Shown here in pieces: positions 10,201 to 18,169 of a stretch of 37,522 nt of DNA; the stretch's first letter is position 1; every line of letters begins with the position of its first letter. The position numbers were made by a program, and so were the translations under genes. Origin of the DNA: an uncultured Prevotella sp. (GTDB lineage: Bacteria > Bacteroidota > Bacteroidia > Bacteroidales > Bacteroidaceae); contig CAMJDL010000033.1 of NCBI GenBank assembly GCA_946404405.1, positions 1 to 37,522 of the forward strand, read 5' to 3'. The notes below the pieces were generated by a model that saw only the letters and a program-made list of their open reading frames with translations, was not told the origin of the DNA and did not search any database.

Positions 10201-10470
10201 GTATCAACTCGTTATATGGAGGATGCCGACTACTTTAAGATCAAGACTGTAACCCTTGGTTACGACTTCAAGAACATTTGGAAGGGTTGCCCATTCCAGC
10301 AGCTCCGTCTCTATGTTCAGGCTCAGAACCTTTACACATTCACCAAGTACACTGGTCTCGATCCTGAGGTTGGTAACTCTGCAGGTGGTAATGGTTGGGC
10401 TTCTGGTATTGACTTGGGTCTTTACCCACCATCTCGTACATATTTGGTAGGTGCAAGTATTAAATTCTAA
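7237..10470 (+). CDS. susC: SusC/RagA-type TonB-dependent outer membrane transporter
   Basis: 1077 residues. Signal peptide ending GMNAQ, then a carboxypeptidase-D-like regulatory domain (about 27-100; GEPIIGATV, GTVTDFDGNF, YVGY). Next come the TonB box region (DVVVIGYG) and a plug domain with PLYVIDGV and AAIYGARAANGVILVTT, the hallmarks of SusC proteins. The remaining 800 residues form the 22-strand barrel and end in an aromatic residue (SIKF), as usual for outer membrane barrels. SusC imports glycan oligosaccharides across the outer membrane with energy from TonB-ExbBD, capped by the SusD lipoprotein encoded 14 bases downstream. Xylan oligosaccharide as cargo is inferred from the neighbouring enzymes. 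Codon choice is AT-rich and regular, with no heptamer arrays inside. Confidence 0.96.
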   Translation: MWNFKKLQKTLAVLFLLCMIPLGMNAQTVKGTVSDEAGEPIIGATVKVQGSNEGTVTDFDGNFSVKASSNATLNISYVGYVSQQVKVGGKSNIAVTLVEDNTTLNDVVVIGYGVQKKKLVTGATVQVKGEDIAKLNTTSALEAMQSSTPGVQITQSSSQPGKGHKVYIRGIGTTGNSTPLYVIDGVAGGSIDDINPADIETIDVLKDAASAAIYGARAANGVILVTTRQGKAGKIELTYNGAIGWSNAYKRPQLLNASQYMTIIDEYTFNTSGQKLDWSGYVPQDILTKVNSGWTGTDWWGAFENKNAVQQNHSVTLTGGTDRSKFMMSYTYTGNEGIMGADQASYYKRHTIRLNSDHVLLKAKDFDAITIGENISINYIKSHDLAEDGMYWSYIHSLLQTSPLMPQYAENGDIYYYQGFDGVVKYGQGWNASLFSNPWENLEKGGFNSLAESRSVNSNATAFMVIQPIKGLRFRSQFNYNWSTGGYRNLNEPRSSGYGNATTPVYSVNQSAWLSTGWSVENTLTYDLPIIAGHKISAMVGQSFQSSAWSFNIGGSNKVNYGEQLATLKGWDSAWLSNVKLVNATDATLTGKPNDEEYLASWFGRLTWDWNETYMATVTLRRDGSSIFTDGKRWGTFPSASVGWVISNEKFMESTKSFMDFFKIRASWGQNGNCSISKYQYLATIALSGEAYDSGYKFGSDMATSVAGSPNVGAYANIVPNPDLTWETSEQLDFGFDARFLNSRLGVNFDWYKKTTKDWLITGPQIAINGTNPAAINGGDVENTGIELALSWNDKIGKDLRYNIGVNFTTNKNEVTRIANDNHYINGPGGVLSQGTEYIYRAEEGKPIGYFYGMSYSGIWQSQDEIDAARAANKAVLDNAQPGDMIWDDYNGDGKIVFAEGADCDRHEIGNPNPDIMLGINLGLNFKGFDFAVNGAGAFGHQIMKSYRSFSDAPYQNYDTTILNRWVGQGTSGDQPHISSTGSENVNWVSTRYMEDADYFKIKTVTLGYDFKNIWKGCPFQQLRLYVQAQNLYTFTKYTGLDPEVGNSAGGNGWASGIDLGLYPPSRTYLVGASIKF

Positions 10471-10484
10471 TTCGACAATTAACA

Positions 10485-12362
10485 ATGAAGAAATATATTT
10501 TATCAGCATTAGTTGTTTCAGCAGCAACTGTGTTTACAGCTTGTAACGATATGCTGGATACCGATCCACGTGTTACAGAGCTGACTGCGGCTACTTTCCC
10601 TGGTAAGCCAGCAGATGTGGAAGCATTGAATGCAGCTACCTACAGTATTATGAATACGCTGGGTGGCGGTGATGCAGGCGGTATATTGGATAATCCTTTC
10701 TACTGGTGGTCGCTCATGTCTGACGACTGCTACGGTAGTGGTGGTTTGCAGGACAATGTAGCTAAGTCACTGCATCATTTTACAACGGCAAGTGCTAACC
10801 AGTACGAGCAGGATTTCATCCTTCTGTATGGTGGTATTTCACGTGCTAACAACCAGATTGAGACAATCGACAATGTTAACTGGAAAGGTAATGAGGCTAA
10901 GCGTAACCAGTTGCTTGGTGAGGGTTACTTCATGCGTGGTCTCTATACTATGTGGCTCACTCAGTTGTATGGTGATGTTCCTCTGATTACCTCTACTGTT
11001 ATTTCTGCTGATATGCAGAAGCAGGTCAGCGCTGAGGAGAAGATTTATCCTCAGATTCTGTCAGACTTCATGTCTGCCAAGAATTTGATGAAGGCAGAGC
11101 GTGCCAATGGTTCTGGTCACGCTGATAAGTTCGCTGCTGAGGCATTTATGGCACGTGCATGGATGTTCTGGGCTGGCTTCTATAAAGGAGTTCGTGAGCT
11201 CGCCAGTGATGATGCTTCTATGGATCTCGTAGAACAGGAGGGTTGCCCCGCAGGTACCAAGTTGGCTAAGGCCGATGTAATTGCTGCTCTGAAGGACGTT
11301 GTCGCCAATGGTGGTTACAAGCTTTGCGAGGACTTCCGTTCGCTCTGGCAGTACTCTAATAGTCTGCTTTGGGATGAGGCACACGATGGTAAAGGCCATG
11401 CTTACGAGTATATCGCAGACATGAAACGTGAGAACTGCTTCGATCAGCCTGGCATGGGTAACGGTAACACTGAGGAAATCTTCCAGATTCAGTTTATGAA
11501 TGCTTCTAAGTGGGCTATCAGTGGTACTTACAACAATGCTCGTATGTATTCTAACTACCTCTCTTGCTTCTGGGGTCTTCGTAATGGTGCTTCCAACGAT
11601 AATGGTAAGCGCGACAAGACTTATCCATTCAACCAGGGTTGGGGTCAGGGTACTCCTTCAGTTAACCTGTGGGCTGACTGGGATGATAATGACCTCCGTA
11701 AGAAGGCTACTCTGATTGATCTTGATAATGAACTCGAAAGCTATACTTATGAGAAGGACGACTGCGAGGAGTCTGGCTATGCTGTGAAGAAGTATGCTGA
11801 CGTCAACTTGGATGCTTGCGCTGCAGATAACGATTCTTGGTGGTCAAAGGCTCCTGGTTATACCAGCAGTTCACTTGACAACAAGCAGCAGGGTGACCAC
11901 TTCGAGGACTACTATCTGATGCGTTATTCTGATGTCCTGCTGATGCTGACCGAGCTCACTGGTGATGCTCAGTACATGCATGAGGTTCAGCGTCGTGCTG
12001 GCGTAGCTGAGACACCATACACTTTGGAGAATGTCCAAAACGAGCGTCGTTGGGAATTTGCATTAGAGGGTATTCGTTTCAACGATATGCGTCGTTGGTC
12101 TGGTTGCGATAATCACAGCAAGACCTCATATGCAGCTGTTGCTCTTGGTAAGCAGGCAGGTAAGTTAATTACTGTCAAAGGTAAGAAGAATTCTATGAAT
12201 ATGGCTCACATGACATGTTCTTGGGAAGAGCGTTATGCTGAAACCAAAGGTTTCTTGCCTAAGCCTCAGTCTCAGATTAATCTGATGGGTGAAGAAATGT
12301 TGAAGCAAAACGACGGTTGGACTTTGTCTGATGCTCATACACAATATAAGGTTCTTTATTAA
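10485..12362 (+). CDS. susD: SusD/RagB-type surface glycan-binding lipoprotein
   Basis: 625 residues. SPII signal with lipobox TAC (CNDMLDTDP), then the SusD pattern of an alpha-helical TPR scaffold. Landmarks are ANNQIETI, EGYFMRGLYTMWLTQLYGDVPL near the N-terminal third, AEAFMARAWMFWAG, DYYLMRYSDVLLMLTEL, and a C-terminal NERRWEFALEGIRFNDMRRW motif that is nearly diagnostic of the family. SusD proteins sit on the outer leaflet, bind glycan chains and form the lid over the SusC barrel. It is 14 bases downstream of susC and surely co-transcribed. Length is slightly above the usual 500-600, in line with xylan-type SusD proteins. Confidence 0.95.
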   Translation: MKKYILSALVVSAATVFTACNDMLDTDPRVTELTAATFPGKPADVEALNAATYSIMNTLGGGDAGGILDNPFYWWSLMSDDCYGSGGLQDNVAKSLHHFTTASANQYEQDFILLYGGISRANNQIETIDNVNWKGNEAKRNQLLGEGYFMRGLYTMWLTQLYGDVPLITSTVISADMQKQVSAEEKIYPQILSDFMSAKNLMKAERANGSGHADKFAAEAFMARAWMFWAGFYKGVRELASDDASMDLVEQEGCPAGTKLAKADVIAALKDVVANGGYKLCEDFRSLWQYSNSLLWDEAHDGKGHAYEYIADMKRENCFDQPGMGNGNTEEIFQIQFMNASKWAISGTYNNARMYSNYLSCFWGLRNGASNDNGKRDKTYPFNQGWGQGTPSVNLWADWDDNDLRKKATLIDLDNELESYTYEKDDCEESGYAVKKYADVNLDACAADNDSWWSKAPGYTSSSLDNKQQGDHFEDYYLMRYSDVLLMLTELTGDAQYMHEVQRRAGVAETPYTLENVQNERRWEFALEGIRFNDMRRWSGCDNHSKTSYAAVALGKQAGKLITVKGKKNSMNMAHMTCSWEERYAETKGFLPKPQSQINLMGEEMLKQNDGWTLSDAHTQYKVLY

Positions 12363-12381
12363 TATTAATTAGGAAAATAAT

Positions 12382-13482
12382 ATGAAAAAAATTATATTTT
12401 TGCTTGTTATAGCAGTATGCGCTATCGTTGCATGTAATCCTGTCCATGAGGATATCAGCAATGGCGGTCACATCACTGCTGATGAACTCAAGGCAAAATC
12501 TACCGTTGTTGTTGACAAGGTAATTAAGATTGCGGAGCAGACTACCGTTACGGCTACCGCAGGGGCACCCATTGTCTTGGGCGAGAATGTTGAAGCTAAA
12601 GACTGTGAAGGTATTGTCATTTACTTCGCAGAGGCCATTGCAGATTCATATTGGGAGGTATCCCTGACTGGCGAGGAAAATAGCTTCGTAAGTATTCCCA
12701 AGAATGTTTCAATCTACAGATGTGAAGTTGGTAGCAAGTTTAATGGCGTCGTGCCTAAGATTGTTTTGAAGCACACTCAAGACACTGAGGCTAATACTAT
12801 CACCATTAAAGGCGTTTATAAGACTTATGGCCGTCAGGCAGCTCCTGGCAAAGAAGGTAAGTTTGGTAACGTTATTTATTGCTCAACATCTGCTCCTGTT
12901 AATGCTAAGTGGGAAATTGGTGGTAAGGAATTCCTTGGTAACTATGCATGGAAGAAGGTGAGTGTTAAGTGGGATGATAATGGTGATTATGTTAATACAC
13001 CGTATAACATTGTCCTCACTGCTCTTTGTGCTGATGGTACAGAGATTAAAGCAGAATTCCCTGTTACTTGTCAGGAAATCTCTAACCCGCTTGTGAAGTA
13101 CTATATCTATGGTGATCCTACTAGAGGAGAAGATGAAGAGCCACAACCGCCATTCAAGCCAGGTGCTTGGGACGCTGCTGCCATGCGTTTCAGCTCTACG
13201 GAGGGTGCACATCTGCCCACTATTTCTGATGAAGTTTACTTCGGACTTAAGACTCTGATTTTTGATGTATCAGATGTGACTCCTGACTTTGACCTGAAGG
13301 TCATGAATGGTTGGTGGAGTAACACCTATTACGATCATGTGAAGTGGAAGGATGGTCTGAATGAACTTCCTATCACTGAAACAATGGCTAAGGAGTGCGC
13401 TAAGGGTGGTGAAGGTCGTGACCTCGACCTCATGCTGTATAGTGGCTCTATGACACTCAAGGCTGTTTACTATGAGGAATAA
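12382..13482 (+). CDS. PUL surface lipoprotein of unknown family (SusE/F-like position)
   Basis: 366 residues, starting 19 bases after susD. SPII signal with lipobox IVAC (CNPVHED). The mature part looks all-beta (alternating VTVTAT, IVIYF, ITIKGVYK), with two or three sandwich-like segments. The segment around 260-300 contains an acidic proline-rich stretch (GEDEEPQPPFKPG) that may be a linker. I do not recognise a named family. Position after susCD and lipidation suggest a surface glycan-binding protein that helps hold xylan, as SusE/SusF or SGBP proteins do; binding is inferred, not shown. No catalytic motif is visible. Confidence 0.75.
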   Translation: MKKIIFLLVIAVCAIVACNPVHEDISNGGHITADELKAKSTVVVDKVIKIAEQTTVTATAGAPIVLGENVEAKDCEGIVIYFAEAIADSYWEVSLTGEENSFVSIPKNVSIYRCEVGSKFNGVVPKIVLKHTQDTEANTITIKGVYKTYGRQAAPGKEGKFGNVIYCSTSAPVNAKWEIGGKEFLGNYAWKKVSVKWDDNGDYVNTPYNIVLTALCADGTEIKAEFPVTCQEISNPLVKYYIYGDPTRGEDEEPQPPFKPGAWDAAAMRFSSTEGAHLPTISDEVYFGLKTLIFDVSDVTPDFDLKVMNGWWSNTYYDHVKWKDGLNELPITETMAKECAKGGEGRDLDLMLYSGSMTLKAVYYEE

Positions 13483-13520
13483 TAAGTTCTTATATGTGTA
13501 ATAATAAAATATCCTATATA

Positions 13521-14654
13521 ATGAAAAGTTTTTTGAATTTTAGTAAGCTCGCAATCTCCACGCTGATTTTATCAAGTGTTTTCGTAGCTTGTAGTGAGGA
13601 GATTACCGAAAATACTGTCGATACTCATTATACAGCAAATGCCAGCAGTATCAAGAGTGCAGGTCAGGCTGTAGATTTGGGACTCCCCAGCGGTACTAAG
13701 TGGGCTAATATGAATGTTGGTGCTACTTCAGAAACTGACAATGGTATTCTCTTCCTTTGGGGTGATATCACTGGAACAAAGATTACACCAAGTTCAACTA
13801 CATCTTATACCGATGTAAAAGCTGCTACTTCATTAGCTGAGTTGTTTGAAATGTATAAAGCTGCCGAAGAGAAGGTTGGATATGTTTTAGACACAACCAA
13901 TGTGTTTAAGGAAGCAGTTGCTCCTCTGGTCAATGGTCTTGATTATTGGACCAAAGATAGTGTTACTATTGATGGCAAGAATTATTCAAGATTCGAGGCT
14001 CTTGTACTTGAAAAGTATAATGCTGTTGCGCCCAAATATGAAGGTCATAGGGTAGCTGACTTCTCTGAGATTGACGAAGATGGTTATGTCATTAACTTTA
14101 GCGTAGTTGATTCTACTAAGATTAACTATTTTGAAAGTACTAAGACCAGTGGCAACGATTATAAGGAAGACTCTTATAAATATAAGACCTTTGCTGGTAC
14201 ATCTATTTCAGGTGCTCCTATTTATAATTTGATTGGTGATGCCCAGTACGATCCTGCTACTGCAAATTGGGGTGCTAACTGGCAGATGCCAACAACTGCT
14301 CAGCTCAAAGAGTTGATTGAGAACTGCACATGGGAGTTTACTGGTAATGGATATAAGGTGTCTTCTAAGCAGGAAGGAAATAATAATTATATCTTCTTGC
14401 CAGCTGCAGGTTATCGTTACTGTGAGAAATGGTATGGCAATGGAAATGCCGGCTATTATGCAGCAGGTGAAATCCTTGGCACTTACCAGTTCCCCTCAAT
14501 GGTTGATCAGAGCAAAGACTCTAAGGGTGCTACTTCTGGTATTGAAAACATGCCTAACATGTTGATTTTCCAGCATGGCCAGTTTAACTCTCTGGGTGTC
14601 TATAACAACCTGAGCTCAAGTTATGGTGTGTCTATCAGACCAGTAGCTAAGTAA
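13521..14654 (+). CDS. PUL lipoprotein with Fibrobacter-succinogenes-type major paralogous domain
   Basis: 377 residues from the ATG at 13521. That start gives an SPII signal with lipobox VFVAC (CSEE); the upstream in-frame ATG at 13494 would add nine residues ahead of the signal. The body contains VDLGLPSGTKWANMNVGA near the N-terminus and, near the C-terminus, NWGANWQMPTTAQLKELI, NYIFLPAAGYR, and a closing SIRPVAK. These are the signature of the Fib_succ_major domain, a C-type-lectin-like fold found on many Bacteroidota surface proteins. Between them is an insert of about 130 residues (roughly 90-225) without a recognised motif. It is the last gene before a strong terminator. A surface glycan-binding role is inferred. 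Confidence 0.78.
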   Translation: MKSFLNFSKLAISTLILSSVFVACSEEITENTVDTHYTANASSIKSAGQAVDLGLPSGTKWANMNVGATSETDNGILFLWGDITGTKITPSSTTSYTDVKAATSLAELFEMYKAAEEKVGYVLDTTNVFKEAVAPLVNGLDYWTKDSVTIDGKNYSRFEALVLEKYNAVAPKYEGHRVADFSEIDEDGYVINFSVVDSTKINYFESTKTSGNDYKEDSYKYKTFAGTSISGAPIYNLIGDAQYDPATANWGANWQMPTTAQLKELIENCTWEFTGNGYKVSSKQEGNNNYIFLPAAGYRYCEKWYGNGNAGYYAAGEILGTYQFPSMVDQSKDSKGATSGIENMPNMLIFQHGQFNSLGVYNNLSSSYGVSIRPVAK

Positions 14655-14677
14655 TGTTGCATAGATAATTAATAATT

Positions 14678-14711
14678 GAGAGGTGTGGCTTTCCACACCT
14701 CTCTTTTTTTT
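14678..14711 (+). terminator. Intrinsic terminator of the susCD operon
   Basis: A perfect 11-bp GC-containing stem (14678-14688 with 14693-14703), a CTTT loop and a run of eight T residues (14704-14711), 23 bases after the last lipoprotein stop. It separates the susCD unit from the DUF6057 cassette. Confidence 0.95.
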
Positions 14712-14757
14712 AACGCGTCAGATGAACATATTCGAATGTCCTTTTTTTCAGTTATTA

Positions 14758-14789
14758 TTTGGCTGTTTAGTAGAAATTGCTTAACTTTG
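14758..14789 (+). promoter_or_regulatory. Bacteroidota promoter TTTG-N20-TAACTTTG for the DUF6057 cassette
   Basis: TTTG at 14758-14761 and TAACTTTG at 14782-14789 with 20 bases between, an exact fit to the major sigma factor consensus of Bacteroidota (TTTG-N19/21-TAnnTTTG). It leaves a leader of about 25 bases before the ATG at 14820. The cassette is therefore transcribed separately from susCD. Confidence 0.85.
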
Positions 14790-14819
14790 TAGCCAATTTA
14801 TTGACGACTCGTTTATAGA

Positions 14820-16616
14820 ATGAATAATAAAAGTAAACTACCTAGTGCCATTCTCTATGTAAGCCTGTTGGCTTTCATAGCATTTGCTGTATATATATTA
14901 TACATTAACCAAGAGGTTCTTTATACGGCACATGACCGCTCTGAATTTATTTTCGGAGCTCCTTTCTTCCATACGCTGATGTCTAAACCTTTCGGTCTGA
15001 TGAGGTATGTTGGTGCCTGGCTGACACAGCTGTTCTGTGAGCCAACCATAGGTGCAGGGGTACTGGTCGCCATCTGGGTACTGATATTCTATGTGGGTGC
15101 AAAAGCATTCCGGTTACAGGGAAGTGCCTCCGCACTGATGCTCTTGCCTGTAGCCTGTCTGCTTACATCGATTGTCGATCAGGGCTATTGGATTTATATC
15201 TCTACTATCCGAGGCTATTGGTTCTCACAGTCAGTAGGTTATCTTGTGATGCTGTTGCTTTTATGGGCAGCACGTTGCACCCCACGCAAATGGCATCTTG
15301 TCTGGTATCTGTTGAGTGTTTGTCTTTATCCGGTCCTTGGATGGTTTGCGTTACTTTTCATTATATGTCTGGCGCTTACCGAAAAACCAACCTGGCGTGA
15401 GGCAGTGGGCATTGTCCTTCTCTTCTTTACTGCCAGCATCTGGCATACGCAATTCTATGCTAATCTGAGAGCTGACGATGTCGTATTAGCAGGCTTTCCA
15501 CATTTCGAAACGCCAATGGATTGTAGTAAGAGACTCTCTATTCCGTTCTGGGTGCTTGGCGCAGTCTCTATACTCATCCCCCTGATTAGGGGGACGTTGC
15601 TGCGTAATATGAAACCTCTTACCTCATACCTCTTACCTCTTACCTCTTGCATTGTCGGCATCATCTTTACCTCATCACAAATGTTCTATGACCAGAACTA
15701 TATTGATGAGATGCGTATGGTGCGCTATGCAGAAAACAATAACTGGAAGGATGTACTGGCTTTAGCAGAAGAAAATAAGACGCCTACCAGTACAATGGTA
15801 TTTATTAAAAATATCGCCCTCATGCATGAAGGTGGTTTGCTTGACCGTTCGTTCAAATTAGGCAACGATGCCGTCAATATCACCAACCCAGATACGCTCC
15901 ACGTTACCCTCTTGGACATCGCTTCGCCGTTGGTCTATTACAATTACGGCATGATGAATGAAGCCATCCGCCTGAATTTCGAGAATGCCATACAGGCTGG
16001 TTTTTCACCCTTCTACCTGAAGATGCTGGCTCGCTGTGCTTTAGCTGTTGGAGATAAGAAACTGGTAGAACGCTATACTACCATCTTGCACCATCATCCT
16101 TTTTATGATAACTGGCAGCCAGCTCCTGTCGCTGCAAAGGTCAAGGCACTGCAAAAATGCTATTCCGATGAGCTTACGGGCGTTGAAGACAGTGAGAGCT
16201 ATCTTGTCAATGGCATCAGCCTATGGTTTGAATCCGATAGTAAGGTGGCTTCTGAACAGGCTTTGCTTTATGCCATGTTACGTTGTGATTCACGTCGTTT
16301 CTGGCCAGCACTACGCAATTATGTGAAACTACATCTGGACGAGGAATTCCCTTTGCATGCGATGGAAGCCTATATCCTGTACATGGATAAGGCCCCTGAA
16401 GAAAAGCGTATGATGCTCCCTGTTGAACAGTCTGTTTACGAACGTTACAAAAAGTTCTGGGCGACTTTGGAAAGTAAGGCAAAGCCTAATATGACACTTG
16501 AAAAGGTGGGCGAAGAAATGCGTCAAGAATTTGGTGACACCTATTGGTGGTATAATATTTTCGGAAGGAAACCTATTAATATTCGTGGCGGAATTGGTCA
16601 CTCAGTAGCATCATAA
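14820..16616 (+). CDS. DUF6057-like polytopic membrane protein, copy 1
   Basis: 598 residues. The N-terminal half (about 1-290) has roughly eight to ten hydrophobic helices (for example AILYVSLLAFIAFAVYILY, LLLLWAA, VLGAVSILIPLI, IVGIIFTSS). The C-terminal half is soluble and helical with TPR-like pairs (YAENNNWKDVLALAEENK, IKNIALMHEG, YYNYGMMNEAIRLNFENAI, LYAMLRCDSRRFWPALRNYV). It resembles Bacteroidota proteins annotated DUF6057; no function is established that I know of. It is homologous to copy 2 at 18170 through the NW/QW...A-AE-------I-NLAL--HGL region. It starts a four-gene unit and ends 7 bases before the CxxCH lipoprotein. A hairpin (residues 253-259) and a heptamer array (265-277) lie in the loop before the last membrane helix. 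Confidence 0.82.
   Translation: MNNKSKLPSAILYVSLLAFIAFAVYILYINQEVLYTAHDRSEFIFGAPFFHTLMSKPFGLMRYVGAWLTQLFCEPTIGAGVLVAIWVLIFYVGAKAFRLQGSASALMLLPVACLLTSIVDQGYWIYISTIRGYWFSQSVGYLVMLLLLWAARCTPRKWHLVWYLLSVCLYPVLGWFALLFIICLALTEKPTWREAVGIVLLFFTASIWHTQFYANLRADDVVLAGFPHFETPMDCSKRLSIPFWVLGAVSILIPLIRGTLLRNMKPLTSYLLPLTSCIVGIIFTSSQMFYDQNYIDEMRMVRYAENNNWKDVLALAEENKTPTSTMVFIKNIALMHEGGLLDRSFKLGNDAVNITNPDTLHVTLLDIASPLVYYNYGMMNEAIRLNFENAIQAGFSPFYLKMLARCALAVGDKKLVERYTTILHHHPFYDNWQPAPVAAKVKALQKCYSDELTGVEDSESYLVNGISLWFESDSKVASEQALLYAMLRCDSRRFWPALRNYVKLHLDEEFPLHAMEAYILYMDKAPEEKRMMLPVEQSVYERYKKFWATLESKAKPNMTLEKVGEEMRQEFGDTYWWYNIFGRKPINIRGGIGHSVAS
15577..15594 (+). repeat. GC-rich mini-hairpin inside DUF6057 copy 1
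   Basis: Seven-base arms (tccccct / aggggga) around a GATT loop, in-frame in the loop between the last two membrane helices and 19 bases upstream of a heptamer array. Its run of five C and five G is unlike the surrounding sequence. Confidence 0.6.
15614..15648 (+). repeat. Heptamer array, unit acctctt (5 units, 35 bp), in coding sequence
   Basis: Units at 15614, 15621 (acctcat), 15628, 15635 and 15642. The unit is free of stop codons in all three forward phases, and the array is nearly perfect. It encodes a PLTSYLLPLTS loop. Confidence 0.9.
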
Positions 16617-16623
16617 GAACATC

Positions 16624-18165
16624 ATGAAAAGAAATATCCATTACTATTTCCAGCTTCTGGCTGTCGGCATACTGCTGTTGTCATCGTGTGCCAATCATCC
16701 CGATGTGCCTTCTTCATTCAAAGAGGCTAAGTGTCTGCCTGCCATCTTCCCTGATTATTGCAATGTCACCGTTCCTTGTAATATCGCACCACTCAACTTC
16801 ATGCTGCCTGCAGACGAGTATGATGCATGCGTGGCACGTCTCACTACACCTGATGGACGACAACAGACATACGGCAATGGTGTGAAGGTGCAGATTCCCG
16901 AGGAGGAATGGCATGCTATGCTCGATGCCTCGAAGGGTAAGAGCATCAAAGTCGAGGTTTGGGGACAGCAAAAGGGCGCATGGTTGTCCTTTAGTCCGTT
17001 TGAAATACGTGTGGCCAAAGATCCTATCGACGAATACCTGTCGTATCGTCTTATAGAACCATCGTATGTGGCTTGGACCTTCATGGAGATTGCCCAGCGC
17101 AACCTTACCTCGTTCGAAGAGACTCAAATCTTCAACAACGAGATTACCATGAATAACAACAAAATTGGCCAGTGTGTCAATTGCCACAGCTATCAGAACT
17201 ACAAGACTGACAATATGCTCTTTCATGTGCGTCTGGCTAATCCTGGTACCGTTATCGTGAACGATGGAAAGGTGTCGAGGGTCAATCTGAAACGTGATTA
17301 CACCATCTCTGGTGGTGTCTATCCCGCATGGCATCCTACTGCCAAGCTGATAGCCTTCTCAACCAATAGGACACGACAGGCCTTTCATACGCTAAATCCC
17401 AACAAAATCGAGGTTTACGATGAGGCCAGTGACATGATTCTCTATGATGTAGAAACCGACTCTGTGAGCATCGTTAGCAATGATTCTACACTTTTGGAGG
17501 TGTATCCCACTTGGTCGCCCGACGGCAAATACCTCTATTATTGTAAGTCTGTTCCTCTTCCAGAGGAGATGGATGGTCAGGACATCCGTACCACTTATGC
17601 TAAAATACAGTACAACCTCTATCGCCGTTCCTTTGATTTGACTACGCACATTTTCGGCGAAGAGGAATTGGTGTACGATGCTGCCTCGTCCGACAAGAGC
17701 GTCACGTTACCACGTATCAGTCCTGATGGCCGCTACCTGTTGTTTGCTTTGGGTCAGTATGGCTGTTTCCATAGCAGACACCATGATGCCGACATTGTTT
17801 GTATTCCGATGGAATCAAAGGGACAGGTTCTTGATGTGAACGGGTTCAATCAAGCAACCTGTCCCCTTGATTCCGCATCCGCCATCGATCTCTCCCTCGT
17901 CAATAGCGATGGTTATTCTGACAGCTATCCCTCATGGTCGAGCAATGGACATTGGATTATGCTTGCCAGTCGTCGCGACGATGACAACTACAGCCGTGTC
18001 TATTTTGCCTATTTTAATAACGGGAAAGTAGAAAAGGCTTTCCTCTTGCCTCAGGAAGACCCCGAACTGCATATCACCCTTTTGAAGAGCTATAACCGTC
18101 CAGAGTTCATGGTTGAGCCAGTCAAGATTAGTGTAGATGAGTTCAGTAAAGTGTTCGACAAATAG
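16624..18165 (+). CDS. Lipoprotein with one CxxCH motif and PD40 (TolB-like) propeller repeats, copy 1
   Basis: 513 residues. SPII lipobox LSSC (C22), then a beta-rich domain beginning LPAIFPDY...NIAPLNF. This is followed by YRLIEPSY and a CVNCH motif (C184, C187, H188), the covalent haem c attachment pattern. The C-terminal half holds PD40-type blades: YPAWHPTAKLIAFSTN, YPTWSPDGKYLYYC, LPRISPDGRYLLFA and YPSWSSNGHWIML. Such proteins are often labelled TolB-like or cytochrome c biogenesis related, but the function is not established. With a single CxxCH it may bind haem, or the Cys/His may bind metal. A 64-base hairpin insert encodes residues about 396-417, absent from the paralogue at 19613. 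It follows the DUF6057 gene by 7 bases and precedes a second DUF6057 gene by 4, suggesting a membrane-protein/lipoprotein pair. Confidence 0.82.
   Translation: MKRNIHYYFQLLAVGILLLSSCANHPDVPSSFKEAKCLPAIFPDYCNVTVPCNIAPLNFMLPADEYDACVARLTTPDGRQQTYGNGVKVQIPEEEWHAMLDASKGKSIKVEVWGQQKGAWLSFSPFEIRVAKDPIDEYLSYRLIEPSYVAWTFMEIAQRNLTSFEETQIFNNEITMNNNKIGQCVNCHSYQNYKTDNMLFHVRLANPGTVIVNDGKVSRVNLKRDYTISGGVYPAWHPTAKLIAFSTNRTRQAFHTLNPNKIEVYDEASDMILYDVETDSVSIVSNDSTLLEVYPTWSPDGKYLYYCKSVPLPEEMDGQDIRTTYAKIQYNLYRRSFDLTTHIFGEEELVYDAASSDKSVTLPRISPDGRYLLFALGQYGCFHSRHHDADIVCIPMESKGQVLDVNGFNQATCPLDSASAIDLSLVNSDGYSDSYPSWSSNGHWIMLASRRDDDNYSRVYFAYFNNGKVEKAFLLPQEDPELHITLLKSYNRPEFMVEPVKISVDEFSKVFDK
17811..17874 (+). repeat. 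64-bp REP/BIME-like hairpin inserted in CxxCH-PD40 copy 1
   Basis: Outer arms 17811-17829 and 17856-17874 (19 bp, one mismatch) contain the GGGACAGG/CCTGTCCC core. Inner arms CTTGAT/ATCAAG (17830-17835 and 17849-17854) and TGAAC/GTTCA (17837-17841 and 17844-17848) continue the stem, so nearly the whole element folds back. It encodes about 21 residues. The paralogue lacks about 20 residues at the equivalent loop, so this is an in-frame insertion. Confidence 0.85.
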
Positions 18166-18169
18166 TCAC

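Noticed and set aside
18137..18169. Upstream start (18137) for DUF6057 copy 2
   Set aside because: It would overlap the previous gene by 29 bases; the ATG at 18170 follows the stop by 4 bases and directly precedes the first membrane helix.
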